DNA of 64,000 nt from CAYWTS01 sp964461265 (lineage in GTDB: Bacteria; Bacteroidota; Ignavibacteria; Tepidaquicellales; OLB5): contig CAYWTS010000005.1 of the NCBI GenBank assembly GCA_964461265.1, forward strand, positions 1 to 64,000. Direction: 5' to 3'. Within the stretch, counting starts at the first letter, position 1, and every line of letters starts with the position of its first letter. The notes under the pieces were generated by a model. That model worked only from the letters and a program-made list of their open reading frames with translations, searched no databases and had not been told where the DNA came from. A program made the position numbers and the translations under genes. This document shows, in pieces, positions 34,263 to 43,925 of the stretch.

Positions 34263-36308
34263 ATGAATATTTTCAATAAAATAAAAGTATTTATTAATAG
34301 GATAAGCGTATTTTATAAACGCGGCAGCAAATTACTTAGGTTTACGAAATATTTTTTTTCGATAGTAATACTGCTGTTTATACTAACAGCAGTATCCGCT
34401 GAATATACCTCGAGACCGGGTTTCTGCCCAACCTGCCATTACATGGAGTCATTTTATCAAAGCTGGAGAACATCGACACATAACAAGGTAGATTGTGTAG
34501 AGTGTCATTTTGAACCGGGAATGTCAGGTACAATCAGGGGTAAGCTAAACGGTCTTGTCCAGATTATAAACTACATTTCGCTTTCTTACAAAAAGCGTAA
34601 ACCCTGGGCCGAAATTCCCGATAATACCTGTAACCGTTCAGGCTGCCATGAGACCCAGGCATTCGGAGATACTACGTTTTATTTCAAGGGAGTTCCGTTC
34701 AGCCACAAACATCATTTAGAGGACTTTAGGCGCGGTAAAAAGCTTAAATGTACCAGCTGTCATTCGCAAATTGTACAGGGTACACACATGCAGGTTACAG
34801 AAGCTACCTGTTTTACCTGCCACTTTAAAAAATCGGATGACCCCGAACATAAATATGATAAATTATCAAATTGTAATACCTGTCATAACTGGACAAAAGT
34901 TCCCAAAGAGCAAATTGCAAACTTCAGGTATGATCACACACTTGTTGTTGACGCTAAAATATCTTGTTATAGTTGCCACACAAACACGGTTAGCGGTAAT
35001 GGCATCGTAGAAAAGGAAAGATGTTTCCAGTGTCATTTTGAAAATGAAAGACTTGATAAATATACTGACATCGATTTTATGCATAAGACTCACATTGCAA
35101 AGCACAGTATGCCATGTTACAACTGCCACTCGCCTATACAGCATCAGGTTCAAAAAATTGATCCGAACAGTCCGCCTGACTGTATCAGTTGCCATTCAAG
35201 TGCACATTCATCACAGGTTAGTCTGTACACCGGTGAGAATGGTTTTAATGTTGAGAAGACACCAAGTGTAATGTTTTTAAACGGAATAAACTGCAAAGGC
35301 TGCCATATATTTCACGAAACCGGTATCAAAGGAGTTGAATCATACAAGGCAGGTAACAAGTCTTGCGAGAAATGCCATGGGAAAGGATATGATAAACTTA
35401 TAGAACAGTGGCAGAAAGCAACTGTCAGCCGTTTAACTATGATAAAAGCTATTTACAAAAATGTCTTATACCAGGTTAATAATTCATCCAGTCCTAAAAA
35501 GCAGGAATCCAAGACTCTTATGGATGAATCGAATCATAATATCAAAATCGTTGATGCTGGAAAAAGTGTCCACAATGTACTGTTCGCTGAAAAGCTGCTC
35601 CTGGCATCCTACGATTTAATGAAGAAAGCTTTATCGGTGATTGGTTCATCTGCAAACCTTCCTGAATTTAAGTCAAGTTCCGAGTTCATACCAAATGAAT
35701 GTTTCAGCTGCCACTCGGGCATACAGGAAATTGCTGTAAAGAAATTTGATATGAACTTCTCACATAACCAGCACATCGTAAAGAACAGGATAAGCTGCAA
35801 TAAATGTCATTCAAACCAGAATAAACACGGAGAACTGATTGTAAGCAAACAGAATTGCAATTCGTGCCATCATACCCAGGTTAACTCAAACGAAGATTGT
35901 GAAAAATGCCATAAATTCCAGGTGCAGGTTTTTAACGGAAACTATCTTAATAAATCACAACCCGATTATATGAAATCCGGCGGTGTCGGATGTATTGACT
36001 GTCACTCGGATGCGGTTAAAATAATAAAACCGGGTGACATGATATGTCTCAAATGTCATGATAATTCTTATAAAGAAATGAGTGTTGACTGGAAAAATGA
36101 TGTTAAGAATCTTGTAAGTGAAGCTGAGTTACTTATAAAAGATACGCCTGTTTCAGACCTGAATGACGAACAGAAATCGGAACTTAACGGGATAAAGAAA
36201 ATAGTTAGCGATATTAAATCTTATCCCAGCATTTATGTTCATAACTATGACCTGATTAGCAGTCTACTTTCTGAGAAGATTAAGTTACTAAAGAAAATTT
36301 CTAAATAA
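34263..36308 (+). CDS. NapC/NirT-anchored 18-haem c-type cytochrome
   Basis: 681 aa. One N-terminal membrane helix (about 33-50) is followed directly by a NapC/NirT-like start (CPTCHYMESFYQSW ... CVECHFEPG). There are 17 CxxCH motifs and one CX4CH (CNRSGCH). A motif-free middle segment at about residues 395-475 separates two haem-rich blocks, and a helical tail without haems ends the protein. It probably takes electrons from the quinol pool into the periplasm. It is separated from the cytochrome b gene by 129 bp with no clear promoter. Confidence 0.9.
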   Translation: MNIFNKIKVFINRISVFYKRGSKLLRFTKYFFSIVILLFILTAVSAEYTSRPGFCPTCHYMESFYQSWRTSTHNKVDCVECHFEPGMSGTIRGKLNGLVQIINYISLSYKKRKPWAEIPDNTCNRSGCHETQAFGDTTFYFKGVPFSHKHHLEDFRRGKKLKCTSCHSQIVQGTHMQVTEATCFTCHFKKSDDPEHKYDKLSNCNTCHNWTKVPKEQIANFRYDHTLVVDAKISCYSCHTNTVSGNGIVEKERCFQCHFENERLDKYTDIDFMHKTHIAKHSMPCYNCHSPIQHQVQKIDPNSPPDCISCHSSAHSSQVSLYTGENGFNVEKTPSVMFLNGINCKGCHIFHETGIKGVESYKAGNKSCEKCHGKGYDKLIEQWQKATVSRLTMIKAIYKNVLYQVNNSSSPKKQESKTLMDESNHNIKIVDAGKSVHNVLFAEKLLLASYDLMKKALSVIGSSANLPEFKSSSEFIPNECFSCHSGIQEIAVKKFDMNFSHNQHIVKNRISCNKCHSNQNKHGELIVSKQNCNSCHHTQVNSNEDCEKCHKFQVQVFNGNYLNKSQPDYMKSGGVGCIDCHSDAVKIIKPGDMICLKCHDNSYKEMSVDWKNDVKNLVSEAELLIKDTPVSDLNDEQKSELNGIKKIVSDIKSYPSIYVHNYDLISSLLSEKIKLLKKISK

Positions 36309-36727
36309 ACAATTGCCTAAGAAAATTTAATTTATTATGGATTATTTTGTGGTTTTAATAAGCGATATAAGATTAATACTGTGTTCGTTTGTTATTACAT
36401 GCTGGATTTTTTTGCAAATAAAGATTATCAGATAGAACAAAAATTAATAATTTTATAGCGTGCTTTGTAAGTCTCTTCTTTTTATTTCTTAGCTTTTTAT
36501 GTATGCTGAAAGTAAGAGCGATGTTAAATGCTGTGTAGTTTATGTATTAATCATTACAGATAGAGTTTTTTAATGAAGCATTATAAATCAAAAATAGTTA
36601 AGTGATTGCATTTTATTTTAGAAACATAATAACAATCAAATTTGTAAATTTTTTAATTCTTTATTTTATGTTTTTTTATTAATTTATTTTAATATAAATT
36701 TACTTACGAACCCAAAATTTAATAACT
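36309..36727. other. 419-bp AT-rich intergenic region before the porin-cytochrome operon
   Basis: No frame of coding character was seen. A TGG...TTGCA pair near 36404-36416 looks like a sigma54 promoter but is two bases too short. The operon promoter must lie here but was not recognised. Confidence 0.5.
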
Positions 36728-37288
36728 ATGAACAATAAAATCTATCTTTCATCAATCCTGATTTTTGCTCTTTGTTTTATCGCTTTCTCGGCATTCTATT
36801 CAGACTCGGCTGATATAGCAGCATTTAAATACGTAGGTACGGATAAATGCGCATCAACGTGCCATAAGGGAGAATCAAAAGGCAAACAACTTGAGATATG
36901 GCAGGATTCAAAGCACTCACAGGCTTACAAAACGCTTCAAACCCCTGAAGCTGATAAAATAGCAAAAGATAAAGGTTTTACAACCGCCGCTGCTGAAACA
37001 CCGCAGTGTCTTAAATGCCACGTTCTGGGAAAAGATATTGACCCTGCTGAATTTGAAGATACTTTCGATAAAACCCAGGGTGTCCAGTGTGAATCGTGCC
37101 ATGGTCCCGGCTCGGAGTATAAAAAACTTACTATTATGAAGGATAAGCAGAAAGCAATTGAAAATGGTTTAATAGTTCATACAGAGAAAGAAGCATTCTG
37201 CAGCGGTTGTCATAACCAGGATAGCCCAACCTTTAAATCTTTTAATTACGAAGAGGCATGGGCAAAAATAAAGCATCCTAAACCGTAA
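36728..37288 (+). CDS. periplasmic c-type cytochrome, cytochrome c554-like
   Basis: 186 aa with a signal peptide (IYLSSILIFALCFIAFSAFYS). Haem motifs: CLKCH, CESCHGPGSEY, CSGCH and an atypical CASTCH (CX3CH) in KYVGTDKCASTCHKGE. The pattern resembles the tetrahaem cytochrome c554 family. It is the first gene of a four-gene unit with the barrel (12 bp gap) and two larger cytochromes, and should carry electrons through the periplasm. Confidence 0.88.
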   Translation: MNNKIYLSSILIFALCFIAFSAFYSDSADIAAFKYVGTDKCASTCHKGESKGKQLEIWQDSKHSQAYKTLQTPEADKIAKDKGFTTAAAETPQCLKCHVLGKDIDPAEFEDTFDKTQGVQCESCHGPGSEYKKLTIMKDKQKAIENGLIVHTEKEAFCSGCHNQDSPTFKSFNYEEAWAKIKHPKP

Positions 37289-37300
37289 TTGTAAAAAAAT

Positions 37301-38623
37301 ATGAAAAAGTTAACTTTTTGCCTGCTCTCGTTTTTGATAGCAGGCTCAATCTATTCTCAAACAATTAACCTGCGTTTCAGTTCTCACGTGTATTCTTGGG
37401 AAAGGTATGACAGTCTGAATACCAATGGCGATTCACCCAAAACTTTGCACATGACTGCATATCAGAACATACTTTTGAGCGCATCTGTGAATAAGTGGTC
37501 AATTAACACACTTTTCCAGGCTGAAGAAGATGTAATTAATAAAACCGGTAAAGCAGGTACAGATAATAAAATAGAAGATGTTTTCAGGTACAGGTTTTAT
37601 AATCTTTATATAAAGGGTTCAAACCTTTTTGATATATTGGATATTAAATTGGGAAGGCAGTATGTTTTTGCCGGTGTGGGGAAAGGAGGCATTGACGGCG
37701 GTTATCTTAAAATAAAAGCAGGTAAGAACAAGCAGTACCAGGCTGCTGTTTACGGAGGTTTCCCTGTTTCTTATGATTATCAATTTAAGAAATATCCGAA
37801 GCTGAAAGAAAACTATTCTATCGGGGCGCAGTTTTCTTATTATGGTGTTAAAGGATTAGAGATTTCTGCAAGTTATACGAACCGCCACCGAAAACCTGTT
37901 TCTTATACTACAACAAGATTAGACAGCATATTTAACACGGTACCTGTTACTATAGATGTTGATTCTCCTGCAGACCAGCTTGCGGGAATTGATATTAATT
38001 ATTTATATGTTGGTAAACATTTCTTCTATGCAAAAGCGTATTATGATATGAACCTGAAAAAACTCTATCGCGGTGAATTCAGTACAAGGCTACAGGTAAC
38101 CGACCAGATAAGGGCGAATGCAGGTTATACTTACCGTGAGCCGCAGCTAAGCTATAATACACTCCTCTGGGTGTTTGAACATAAGCCTACACAGGAAATT
38201 GAAGGCGGACTGGATTACACTTTTAAAAACGGTATTGTAGTATATGCTAAGGCAGCAGGAGTATTATACCAGGATGATAATTCCTTCAGGTTTCAGGCAG
38301 GTGTTTACGGCCCGTTTTACGGTCTTACGGCAATCAGGTATATGGGATATGCGGGGGAATCAGACGGATTTACCGGTTATTATAACAGAGAATTAGTAAA
38401 GAAACTTCTGACTGTAACTTCATCGCTGAGTTTCTCGCGTTACAGGCTCGGAGATTATGATACCGATAAAGTTAATTCACTGAGTGGTATGCTTGGATTG
38501 GTTTACCGCCCGCATCCGCAGTTTTCGGTTGATGCCCAGGGACAATTTATAACTAACCGGATTTACAAATCCGATTTCAGATTCCTTATAGGATTCAACT
38601 ATTGGCTATTTAAAAAGTTTTAA
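37301..38623 (+). CDS. outer-membrane beta-barrel of a porin-cytochrome conduit
   Basis: 440 aa, signal peptide (MKKLTFCLLSFLIAGSIYSQ). The mature protein is a chain of amphipathic strands ended by Phe (FNYWLFKKF), typical of outer-membrane barrels. It contains no haem motif. Its position between a periplasmic tetrahaem cytochrome and 14- and 7-haem cytochromes mirrors known porin-cytochrome electron conduits, although no family-level similarity to MtrB or OmbB can be claimed from reading. Confidence 0.8.
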   Translation: MKKLTFCLLSFLIAGSIYSQTINLRFSSHVYSWERYDSLNTNGDSPKTLHMTAYQNILLSASVNKWSINTLFQAEEDVINKTGKAGTDNKIEDVFRYRFYNLYIKGSNLFDILDIKLGRQYVFAGVGKGGIDGGYLKIKAGKNKQYQAAVYGGFPVSYDYQFKKYPKLKENYSIGAQFSYYGVKGLEISASYTNRHRKPVSYTTTRLDSIFNTVPVTIDVDSPADQLAGIDINYLYVGKHFFYAKAYYDMNLKKLYRGEFSTRLQVTDQIRANAGYTYREPQLSYNTLLWVFEHKPTQEIEGGLDYTFKNGIVVYAKAAGVLYQDDNSFRFQAGVYGPFYGLTAIRYMGYAGESDGFTGYYNRELVKKLLTVTSSLSFSRYRLGDYDTDKVNSLSGMLGLVYRPHPQFSVDAQGQFITNRIYKSDFRFLIGFNYWLFKKF

Positions 38624-38634
38624 TAAATAAGATT

Positions 38635-39879
38635 ATGAATATAAAAAAGTTTTATTTATTTTTTGCTGCAGGTATTGTAATAACGGTTACTGCTTCAGCG
38701 TTTTTAGTGCGAACCGATTTTGAAAGTTCACTTAAGAATATATACAGCAAAGAACAAGTACAGGATAACAGCAGGAAAATCAAGTTCAATCATCAGCTTC
38801 ATATAACTGATATTGGTGTAAAGTGTGAAGATTGCCATAAGAAGGCTCCGGCATCCAATTTGGCAAATGATAACCTTAACCCAAAAAAGGAAGATTGTTC
38901 AAGCTGTCATGATGTAAAAGACGAGAAGAATTGTAATTTCTGTCATTATGATAATAAATATAAAAAGCTCAAAGCCAAAAACCGTGAACTGAACTTTTCG
39001 CATCAGTATCATGTGGGTATACAAAAGAAAGAATGTACAAGCTGTCATGCAGGATTGGATAAGGTAAAATATGCGAAAGAATCGGCTTCGTCATTTCCGG
39101 CTATGGATAATTGTTATAGCTGTCACAATACACAAAAAGCATCTAACGACTGCGAAGCATGCCATAGCAATACAACAAAGCTCTACCCTAAAGACCATAA
39201 ACAACCGAATTTCCTGAACGAACATAAAACAGTAACAGCCACAAATTCAAGCAGTGCGCAATGTATGATGTGCCACAGCGATAACTTCTGTCAGGTGTGC
39301 CACAGTGCTCCCGGATATACGGGTAATAATACAAAAGAAAATTTCTTTGCTCCGTATTATACCAAAGAAGGCGGCTTAAGGATGGATAGAGCAGCATTAC
39401 AGAAACTTTCAGCAGTGCACGATATCAATTACCGTTATAATCATGGACTTGATGCAAACCAAAAGAGCTACGAATGCAAAACATGCCACGAACCGGCACA
39501 ATTTTGCGGTTCCTGCCATAGTGATAAGGGGAATATTATTACAGGAATAATGCCTCAAAGCCACCAGCAGCCGAATTTTATTACAATCGGTGTAAATACA
39601 GGCGGCGGGCTTCATTCGGAACTTGCTAAAAGGGATATTGAACAGTGTGTTTCGTGCCATGAAGTGGAAGGAGCCGACCCGGTCTGCGTAAGATGTCATT
39701 TTGATAACGATGGTGTAAGAGGCTCCAATCCCAGGACACATGAAGCAGGCTTCTACAAGGATGAAAAGGGTATCTGGCATGAGACGAAGGGAGCTGTATG
39801 CTATGTATGCCATACCGACTGGAACGCAAAACCAGACGGCAGAAAGGGAGTTAATTTCTGCGGCTATTGCCATAATTAA
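38635..39879 (+). CDS. 14-haem c-type cytochrome
   Basis: 414 aa. N-terminal hydrophobic signal (FYLFFAAGIVITVTASAFLV) without lipobox. Fourteen CxxCH motifs, starting CEDCH and ending with CGYCHN at the extreme C-terminus. Repeated FNHQLH/FSHQYH elements supply distal His ligands, as in class III-like multihaem cytochromes. Gap of 11 bp from the barrel gene. Likely the component that spans or plugs the barrel, which is inference. Confidence 0.88.
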   Translation: MNIKKFYLFFAAGIVITVTASAFLVRTDFESSLKNIYSKEQVQDNSRKIKFNHQLHITDIGVKCEDCHKKAPASNLANDNLNPKKEDCSSCHDVKDEKNCNFCHYDNKYKKLKAKNRELNFSHQYHVGIQKKECTSCHAGLDKVKYAKESASSFPAMDNCYSCHNTQKASNDCEACHSNTTKLYPKDHKQPNFLNEHKTVTATNSSSAQCMMCHSDNFCQVCHSAPGYTGNNTKENFFAPYYTKEGGLRMDRAALQKLSAVHDINYRYNHGLDANQKSYECKTCHEPAQFCGSCHSDKGNIITGIMPQSHQQPNFITIGVNTGGGLHSELAKRDIEQCVSCHEVEGADPVCVRCHFDNDGVRGSNPRTHEAGFYKDEKGIWHETKGAVCYVCHTDWNAKPDGRKGVNFCGYCHN

Positions 39880-39896
39880 AACGAAAATTTTACGTT

Positions 39897-40763
39897 ATGA
39901 AAAAATACATAATTTTTTATTTAGGATTCACTTTAACATTGGTCAGCTTACTGACTTATTACGGCTGCAGTGAACTGGAAAAAGACCTGGTTCAGGCACC
40001 CGCAGGGAGCAGTATTGTGCACGGCACAGGGTGGTTAGATAAATCATCTGCCAATTTCCATGGTGTTTATATTGCGAACCAGCTTAAATGGAAGCTGGAT
40101 GAGTGCCGTACATGCCATGGAAGCGATTATAAAGGGGGTGCATCAGGTTCAAGCTGCATTACCTGTCATACAGGAGCTAACGGTCCGGAGTTTTGCGGTA
40201 CTTGCCATGGAAACTCTGAACATGCAAACCCGCCTTTAGCATTAAACGGCGATTCACTCAATACTAATCTGGGTGTGGGGGCACATATGAAGCATCTGGT
40301 AAGTACTAATTATTCGGCTCTTGTAAACTGCAATGAATGCCATACACCGGTCAATTCTTTTAATGACACAAATCATATCGGTACCAATGCTAACGGTATT
40401 GCAGAGATTAATTTTGGACCAATTGCAAGAACTATATTAGGAGGCATTACACCAAACCCGGTGTGGGACAGGAATACTGCAAGTTGTTCAAGTGTTTACT
40501 GCCATGGGAAATTCAAAGACGGCAACCAGAATAATACGGTAACATTCACGTCACCCGGTTCGGTTGTGTGCGGCTCATGCCACGGTGACCCTGCTACAGG
40601 TAACCCGACTCCCAGAACGAATGGAGTTTTCACTCCACCGCATTATAGCTTTTATACTGTTAATACTTGCTATTTTTGCCATGGAACTGTAATTAACCAA
40701 CAAGGACAGATAATAGATTCGTCAAAACATGTTAATGGAGTTGTGAACGGAAATTCACAATAA
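39897..40763 (+). CDS. outer-membrane lipoprotein heptahaem cytochrome (CX4CH type)
   Basis: 288 aa. The start (IIFYLGFTLTLVSLLTYYGC) is a probable lipoprotein signal with Cys at about 23. Six CxxCH motifs (CRTCH, CITCH, CGTCH, CNECH, CGSCH, CYFCH) and one CX4CH (CSSVYCH), plus GxxVHGTGWLD-type sequence, match Geobacter-like CX4CH/CxxCH surface cytochromes. Last gene of the porin-cytochrome unit; probably the extracellular or outer-leaflet terminal carrier. Confidence 0.87.
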   Translation: MKKYIIFYLGFTLTLVSLLTYYGCSELEKDLVQAPAGSSIVHGTGWLDKSSANFHGVYIANQLKWKLDECRTCHGSDYKGGASGSSCITCHTGANGPEFCGTCHGNSEHANPPLALNGDSLNTNLGVGAHMKHLVSTNYSALVNCNECHTPVNSFNDTNHIGTNANGIAEINFGPIARTILGGITPNPVWDRNTASCSSVYCHGKFKDGNQNNTVTFTSPGSVVCGSCHGDPATGNPTPRTNGVFTPPHYSFYTVNTCYFCHGTVINQQGQIIDSSKHVNGVVNGNSQ

Positions 40764-40789
40764 TTTTAAATATATTGGAAGTTTAAAGG

Positions 40790-40916
40790 GGGCTATCTCA
40801 AAAGGCAATTTTCTTGCTAAAAAACTGTAACCGCAACTTTCATAGTTGCGATTATGCAAGAAAATTGCAACGCAGATATAAAGGCTACGGATACAAAAAC
40901 ACTTTTGAGACAGCCC
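40790..40916. mobile_element. 127-bp MITE-like element, copy A with both terminal inverted repeats
   Basis: Ends are GGGCTATCTCAAAA and TTTTGAGACAGCCC, 14-bp inverted repeats with one mismatch; these resemble ends of IS elements carrying GGCTGTCTCAAAA. The interior has a hairpin, CGCAACT / AGTTGCG, and no coding frame. A 57-bp internal stretch (40819-40875) is identical to the reverse complement of copy B near 58500-58560. No target duplication was recognised. Confidence 0.75.
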
Positions 40917-40970
40917 TTTTGCTTGTTAATTCGTTTTTCTAGTACCCAAACTCTGTTTAATAATGTGATA

Positions 40971-43367
40971 TCAGGTATTCTGTTTCTGCTTATGCGTTTT
41001 TGGCTTACCGTTTGTCGATTCAGCTGATTTGCTATTGTTACTAGAATTCTGAAATTTCCTGTTCTCATTCTTTACGCTGCGGTAACGGTTAACAAGCGAG
41101 AAGAAAAATCCAAGAACCATAACAATTGTTCCTGCCCACACAAGTTTTATAAATGGTTTTATGCTTGCCGTTACAACAAGGGTTTCTGGAGTATCATGCG
41201 TGTGCGGTGCAGTCTGGTCAACAACTGCAAGAGAAATTGCAGATTCATTTTGCACCGAAATATTAGTCAGGTAAAAAACAATATCAGAATAACCTGTTAA
41301 AGTAACGGGAATATTTTCAGTGCCTTCCTGTGAAAATTTCTGCTGTGCAATTACTTTTTCCGTTTTGCCTTTATAAGTAACCTCAAGCTCAGCGCCCATT
41401 ATGCTTATTTTACCCTGCTGCATTTCATCGCGATTGAACTGCGAGCGGTCGAAATCTATGAATTTAATCTTCATTCCCTTGAAATCGACAGTTTCACCTT
41501 GTTTTATGTTTGTAATGTCCTGCTCCGAAAACTGCTGAGGTGTTTCAAAATTCATAGGTGAGATGTAAAAATCTTTTACTAACAATGGGAACCACAGATG
41601 TCCGATATCCGGCTCTTTCATTATACCCTGGGAGTACTCGCTGTAATACATAATGGGCTGAAGCAGGAATGCTTTAGGTTCCATAGGAAGCGGTCTGCCT
41701 TCATTTTCTACTACTATATTGAAATGGTATTGCTCCTCGATGCCGTTGACTCCTGTTCCCGGTATTAGTGTGGCTCCGGTATACGTGAATTTATAGCCCA
41801 TAGCACTTTTAGGCTGTTCAAGAGGCAGTGATATATTTTCCTCTTTCGAGTATTTTGAAGAGGCAATTATACCTAGAAACAAAAGCATTAAACCCATATG
41901 GGCAACATATGCTCCAGCCTTAGCTTTGTTCTTAAAAAATATCTGGTATGCTATCTGAGCATTGACGAAGAATGAAAAAAAGCTTGATGCAGCAAACAAT
42001 GCCATCAGGAAATCTCTTACACCTGCTATAACAAGTATAATTGTAATTCCGGCTGTTACTCCAAGCGGTAAGTACATACTCTTTAGAAATTGTTTTTCTT
42101 CCGAGTGTTTCCACCTTAACAGAATGCTGAAACCGTTAATTAATCCGATTAAAATTGCCAGCGGCAGGTTCATTCTGTTGTAAAAATCAGGTTCTACAGT
42201 TCCTTTTGCAATTATAGGCCAGCTTGTTCCTACTGCAATTACCAGCGCCACTGCACTTAAAGTTACTGCACCAATAAAGAGGGCAGTTTCTCGGCTTAAA
42301 AGTTCGGTCTGTTCCTGCTTTTGTGTTTTCAGATGTTTTAGTCTGAACAGTATTAAGCCAATACCACCTGCACCGAATAATGACAGAAACACGATTAAAA
42401 ATAAATAAACTTCCTGTCCGGGTTCTGCAAATGAGTGGACTGATGCATCACCGAGTACACCGCTTCGGGTAAGGAAAGTAGAATATAATACCAGTACATA
42501 AGCCAAAATGCAAAGTAAAAGCGAAGTTTTTTTAAATTTACCTGATTTCTGCTCGATCAGCATAGTGTGAATTCCCGCAACAATAACTATCCACGGCACT
42601 AATGATGAATTTTCAACAGGGTCCCAGCCCCAGTAACCGCCCCATCCAAGCACACCGTATGCCCAGTATCCGCCAAGCATAATTCCGAGTCCAAGTATCA
42701 TTCCGCCAAATAATGTCCATGGCATTGCAAGCTTAATCCAGCGGTCATACCGGTTTTTCATCAATGCAGCAATAGCAAATGCAAAAGGTATAGATAGCGA
42801 TGTGAATCCTGCGAATAGTATCGGCGGGTGAATAGCCATCCAGAAATTCTGGAGCAGGGGATTTAAACCTCTGCCGTCTTCGGGTATATAGCCGGGCTGA
42901 ACATCTTTCGGGAACGACTCCCAAACGTATAAATAGGGTGATTTGACAATTAAAATAAAAAGAATAAATGCCATTAATAACGAGTAAGTACCCATAACGG
43001 GTGATTCTAATTTTTCATCACTGAATTGGTCTTTTGATATTAAGTACGGCATTAAAAAAATGCCGAGTACAGCCATAAAGAATGCCCAAAGGTGAAAACT
43101 CCCTTCCTGTCCGGCATAAAAAGTTGAATACAGCAGATGCCATGGCAGGCTTCGTGAACTGTAGTTCCATACATAAGTATACTGAAACTGATGAGTGAGT
43201 ATTAGATATAACAGGTATGCTGTTGAGGATATTGTTGCTATAATTGCAACGTGAAACAGGAAACGGCCTTTTTTTAAATTTTTCTGTTTACCTTTGAAAC
43301 CTGTGAAAAAAGCAACGCTTGAAAGCAGTGCTGTCAGAAAAGCAATGAAAATTAAGAATTGACCCAT
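40971..43367 (-). CDS. ccmF: cytochrome c haem lyase subunit CcmF
   Basis: 798 aa polytopic membrane protein. The WWD haem-handling motif is seen as WGGYWGWDPVENSSLVPW with flanking His in helices (HPPILFAGF, HLWAFFMAV). It attaches haem to apocytochromes in the periplasm. The C-terminus adds a short charged tail (KSAESTNGKPKTHKQKQNT). It is convergent with the multihaem cytochrome operon it presumably serves and 10 bp downstream of ccmE. Confidence 0.93.
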   Translation of the reverse strand: MGQFLIFIAFLTALLSSVAFFTGFKGKQKNLKKGRFLFHVAIIATISSTAYLLYLILTHQFQYTYVWNYSSRSLPWHLLYSTFYAGQEGSFHLWAFFMAVLGIFLMPYLISKDQFSDEKLESPVMGTYSLLMAFILFILIVKSPYLYVWESFPKDVQPGYIPEDGRGLNPLLQNFWMAIHPPILFAGFTSLSIPFAFAIAALMKNRYDRWIKLAMPWTLFGGMILGLGIMLGGYWAYGVLGWGGYWGWDPVENSSLVPWIVIVAGIHTMLIEQKSGKFKKTSLLLCILAYVLVLYSTFLTRSGVLGDASVHSFAEPGQEVYLFLIVFLSLFGAGGIGLILFRLKHLKTQKQEQTELLSRETALFIGAVTLSAVALVIAVGTSWPIIAKGTVEPDFYNRMNLPLAILIGLINGFSILLRWKHSEEKQFLKSMYLPLGVTAGITIILVIAGVRDFLMALFAASSFFSFFVNAQIAYQIFFKNKAKAGAYVAHMGLMLLFLGIIASSKYSKEENISLPLEQPKSAMGYKFTYTGATLIPGTGVNGIEEQYHFNIVVENEGRPLPMEPKAFLLQPIMYYSEYSQGIMKEPDIGHLWFPLLVKDFYISPMNFETPQQFSEQDITNIKQGETVDFKGMKIKFIDFDRSQFNRDEMQQGKISIMGAELEVTYKGKTEKVIAQQKFSQEGTENIPVTLTGYSDIVFYLTNISVQNESAISLAVVDQTAPHTHDTPETLVVTASIKPFIKLVWAGTIVMVLGFFFSLVNRYRSVKNENRKFQNSSNNSKSAESTNGKPKTHKQKQNT

Positions 43368-43377
43368 ATATGTTGTA

Positions 43378-43770
43378 TTAAATTCCCGATTTCTTTACAT
43401 CTTCACCCTGTCCCTCGTATTTAGATGGACATTTAGTGAGAACTTCTTTAGCATAAAAATGTCCGTCTTTCACTTTTCCTTTGGCAACTACATTCTCAGC
43501 CATTTCGAAATTGTTTGGCTTCGAGCCTTCGAGGACAACTTTCATTTCAGTGTTGTTTTCGTCTTTCATGTAGAATGTAAATGTATTCGAAGAAGCGTCG
43601 TATTTGGATTCTTTTTCCTTTATCCACGAACCTTTAACCTGACAGGTTTTGTGGTTTTGCATAGCTGCCTGGAAGTTTGAATACTCTATCTTGCTGTCCA
43701 TAAATGCTAGAAATCCTACTACAACAAAAATTACAATAATTATTAAACCTATTATTAATCTTTTATTCAT
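43378..43770 (-). CDS. ccmE: haem chaperone CcmE, CxxxY variant
   Basis: 130 aa. N-terminal membrane anchor (about 5-24), then the OB-fold haem chaperone. The usual haem-binding His motif is replaced by KCPSKYE, the Cys-x3-Tyr form known from archaeal and some anaerobic bacterial CcmE. Cys covalently holds haem in that variant. It lies 7 bp downstream of the small ccmD-like gene. Confidence 0.9.
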   Translation of the reverse strand: MNKRLIIGLIIIVIFVVVGFLAFMDSKIEYSNFQAAMQNHKTCQVKGSWIKEKESKYDASSNTFTFYMKDENNTEMKVVLEGSKPNNFEMAENVVAKGKVKDGHFYAKEVLTKCPSKYEGQGEDVKKSGI

Positions 43771-43777
43771 ATTTTAT

Positions 43778-43912
43778 TTAATTTTCCTTTTGTTTAGTTA
43801 GTTTGTTAATGCTTTTATTAATACTTCTGCTGTATAAAAATAATCCAAGCCATATAATACTTGAAATTATTAATACAACGTAATATGAATTATTTTCTAA
43901 GAAAGTGTACAT
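43778..43912 (-). CDS. ccmD: CcmD-like small membrane protein
   Basis: 44 aa. ATG at 43912, TAA at 43780-43778. One membrane helix (YYVVLIISSIIWLGLFLYS) is followed by a basic Lys-rich tail, the pattern of CcmD haem-exporter proteins, which are too short for ordinary gene finding. It sits 13 bp after the broken hicA and 7 bp before ccmE. Assignment rests on size, topology and position. Confidence 0.65.
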   Translation of the reverse strand: MYTFLENNSYYVVLIISSIIWLGLFLYSRSINKSINKLTKQKEN

Positions 43913-43925
43913 GATTTGCAAAATG

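Noticed and set aside
36404..36416. TGGATTTTTTTGC resembling a sigma54 promoter before the porin-cytochrome operon
   Set aside because: Spacing between the GG and GC elements is two bases too short, and it is over 300 bp from the first gene.
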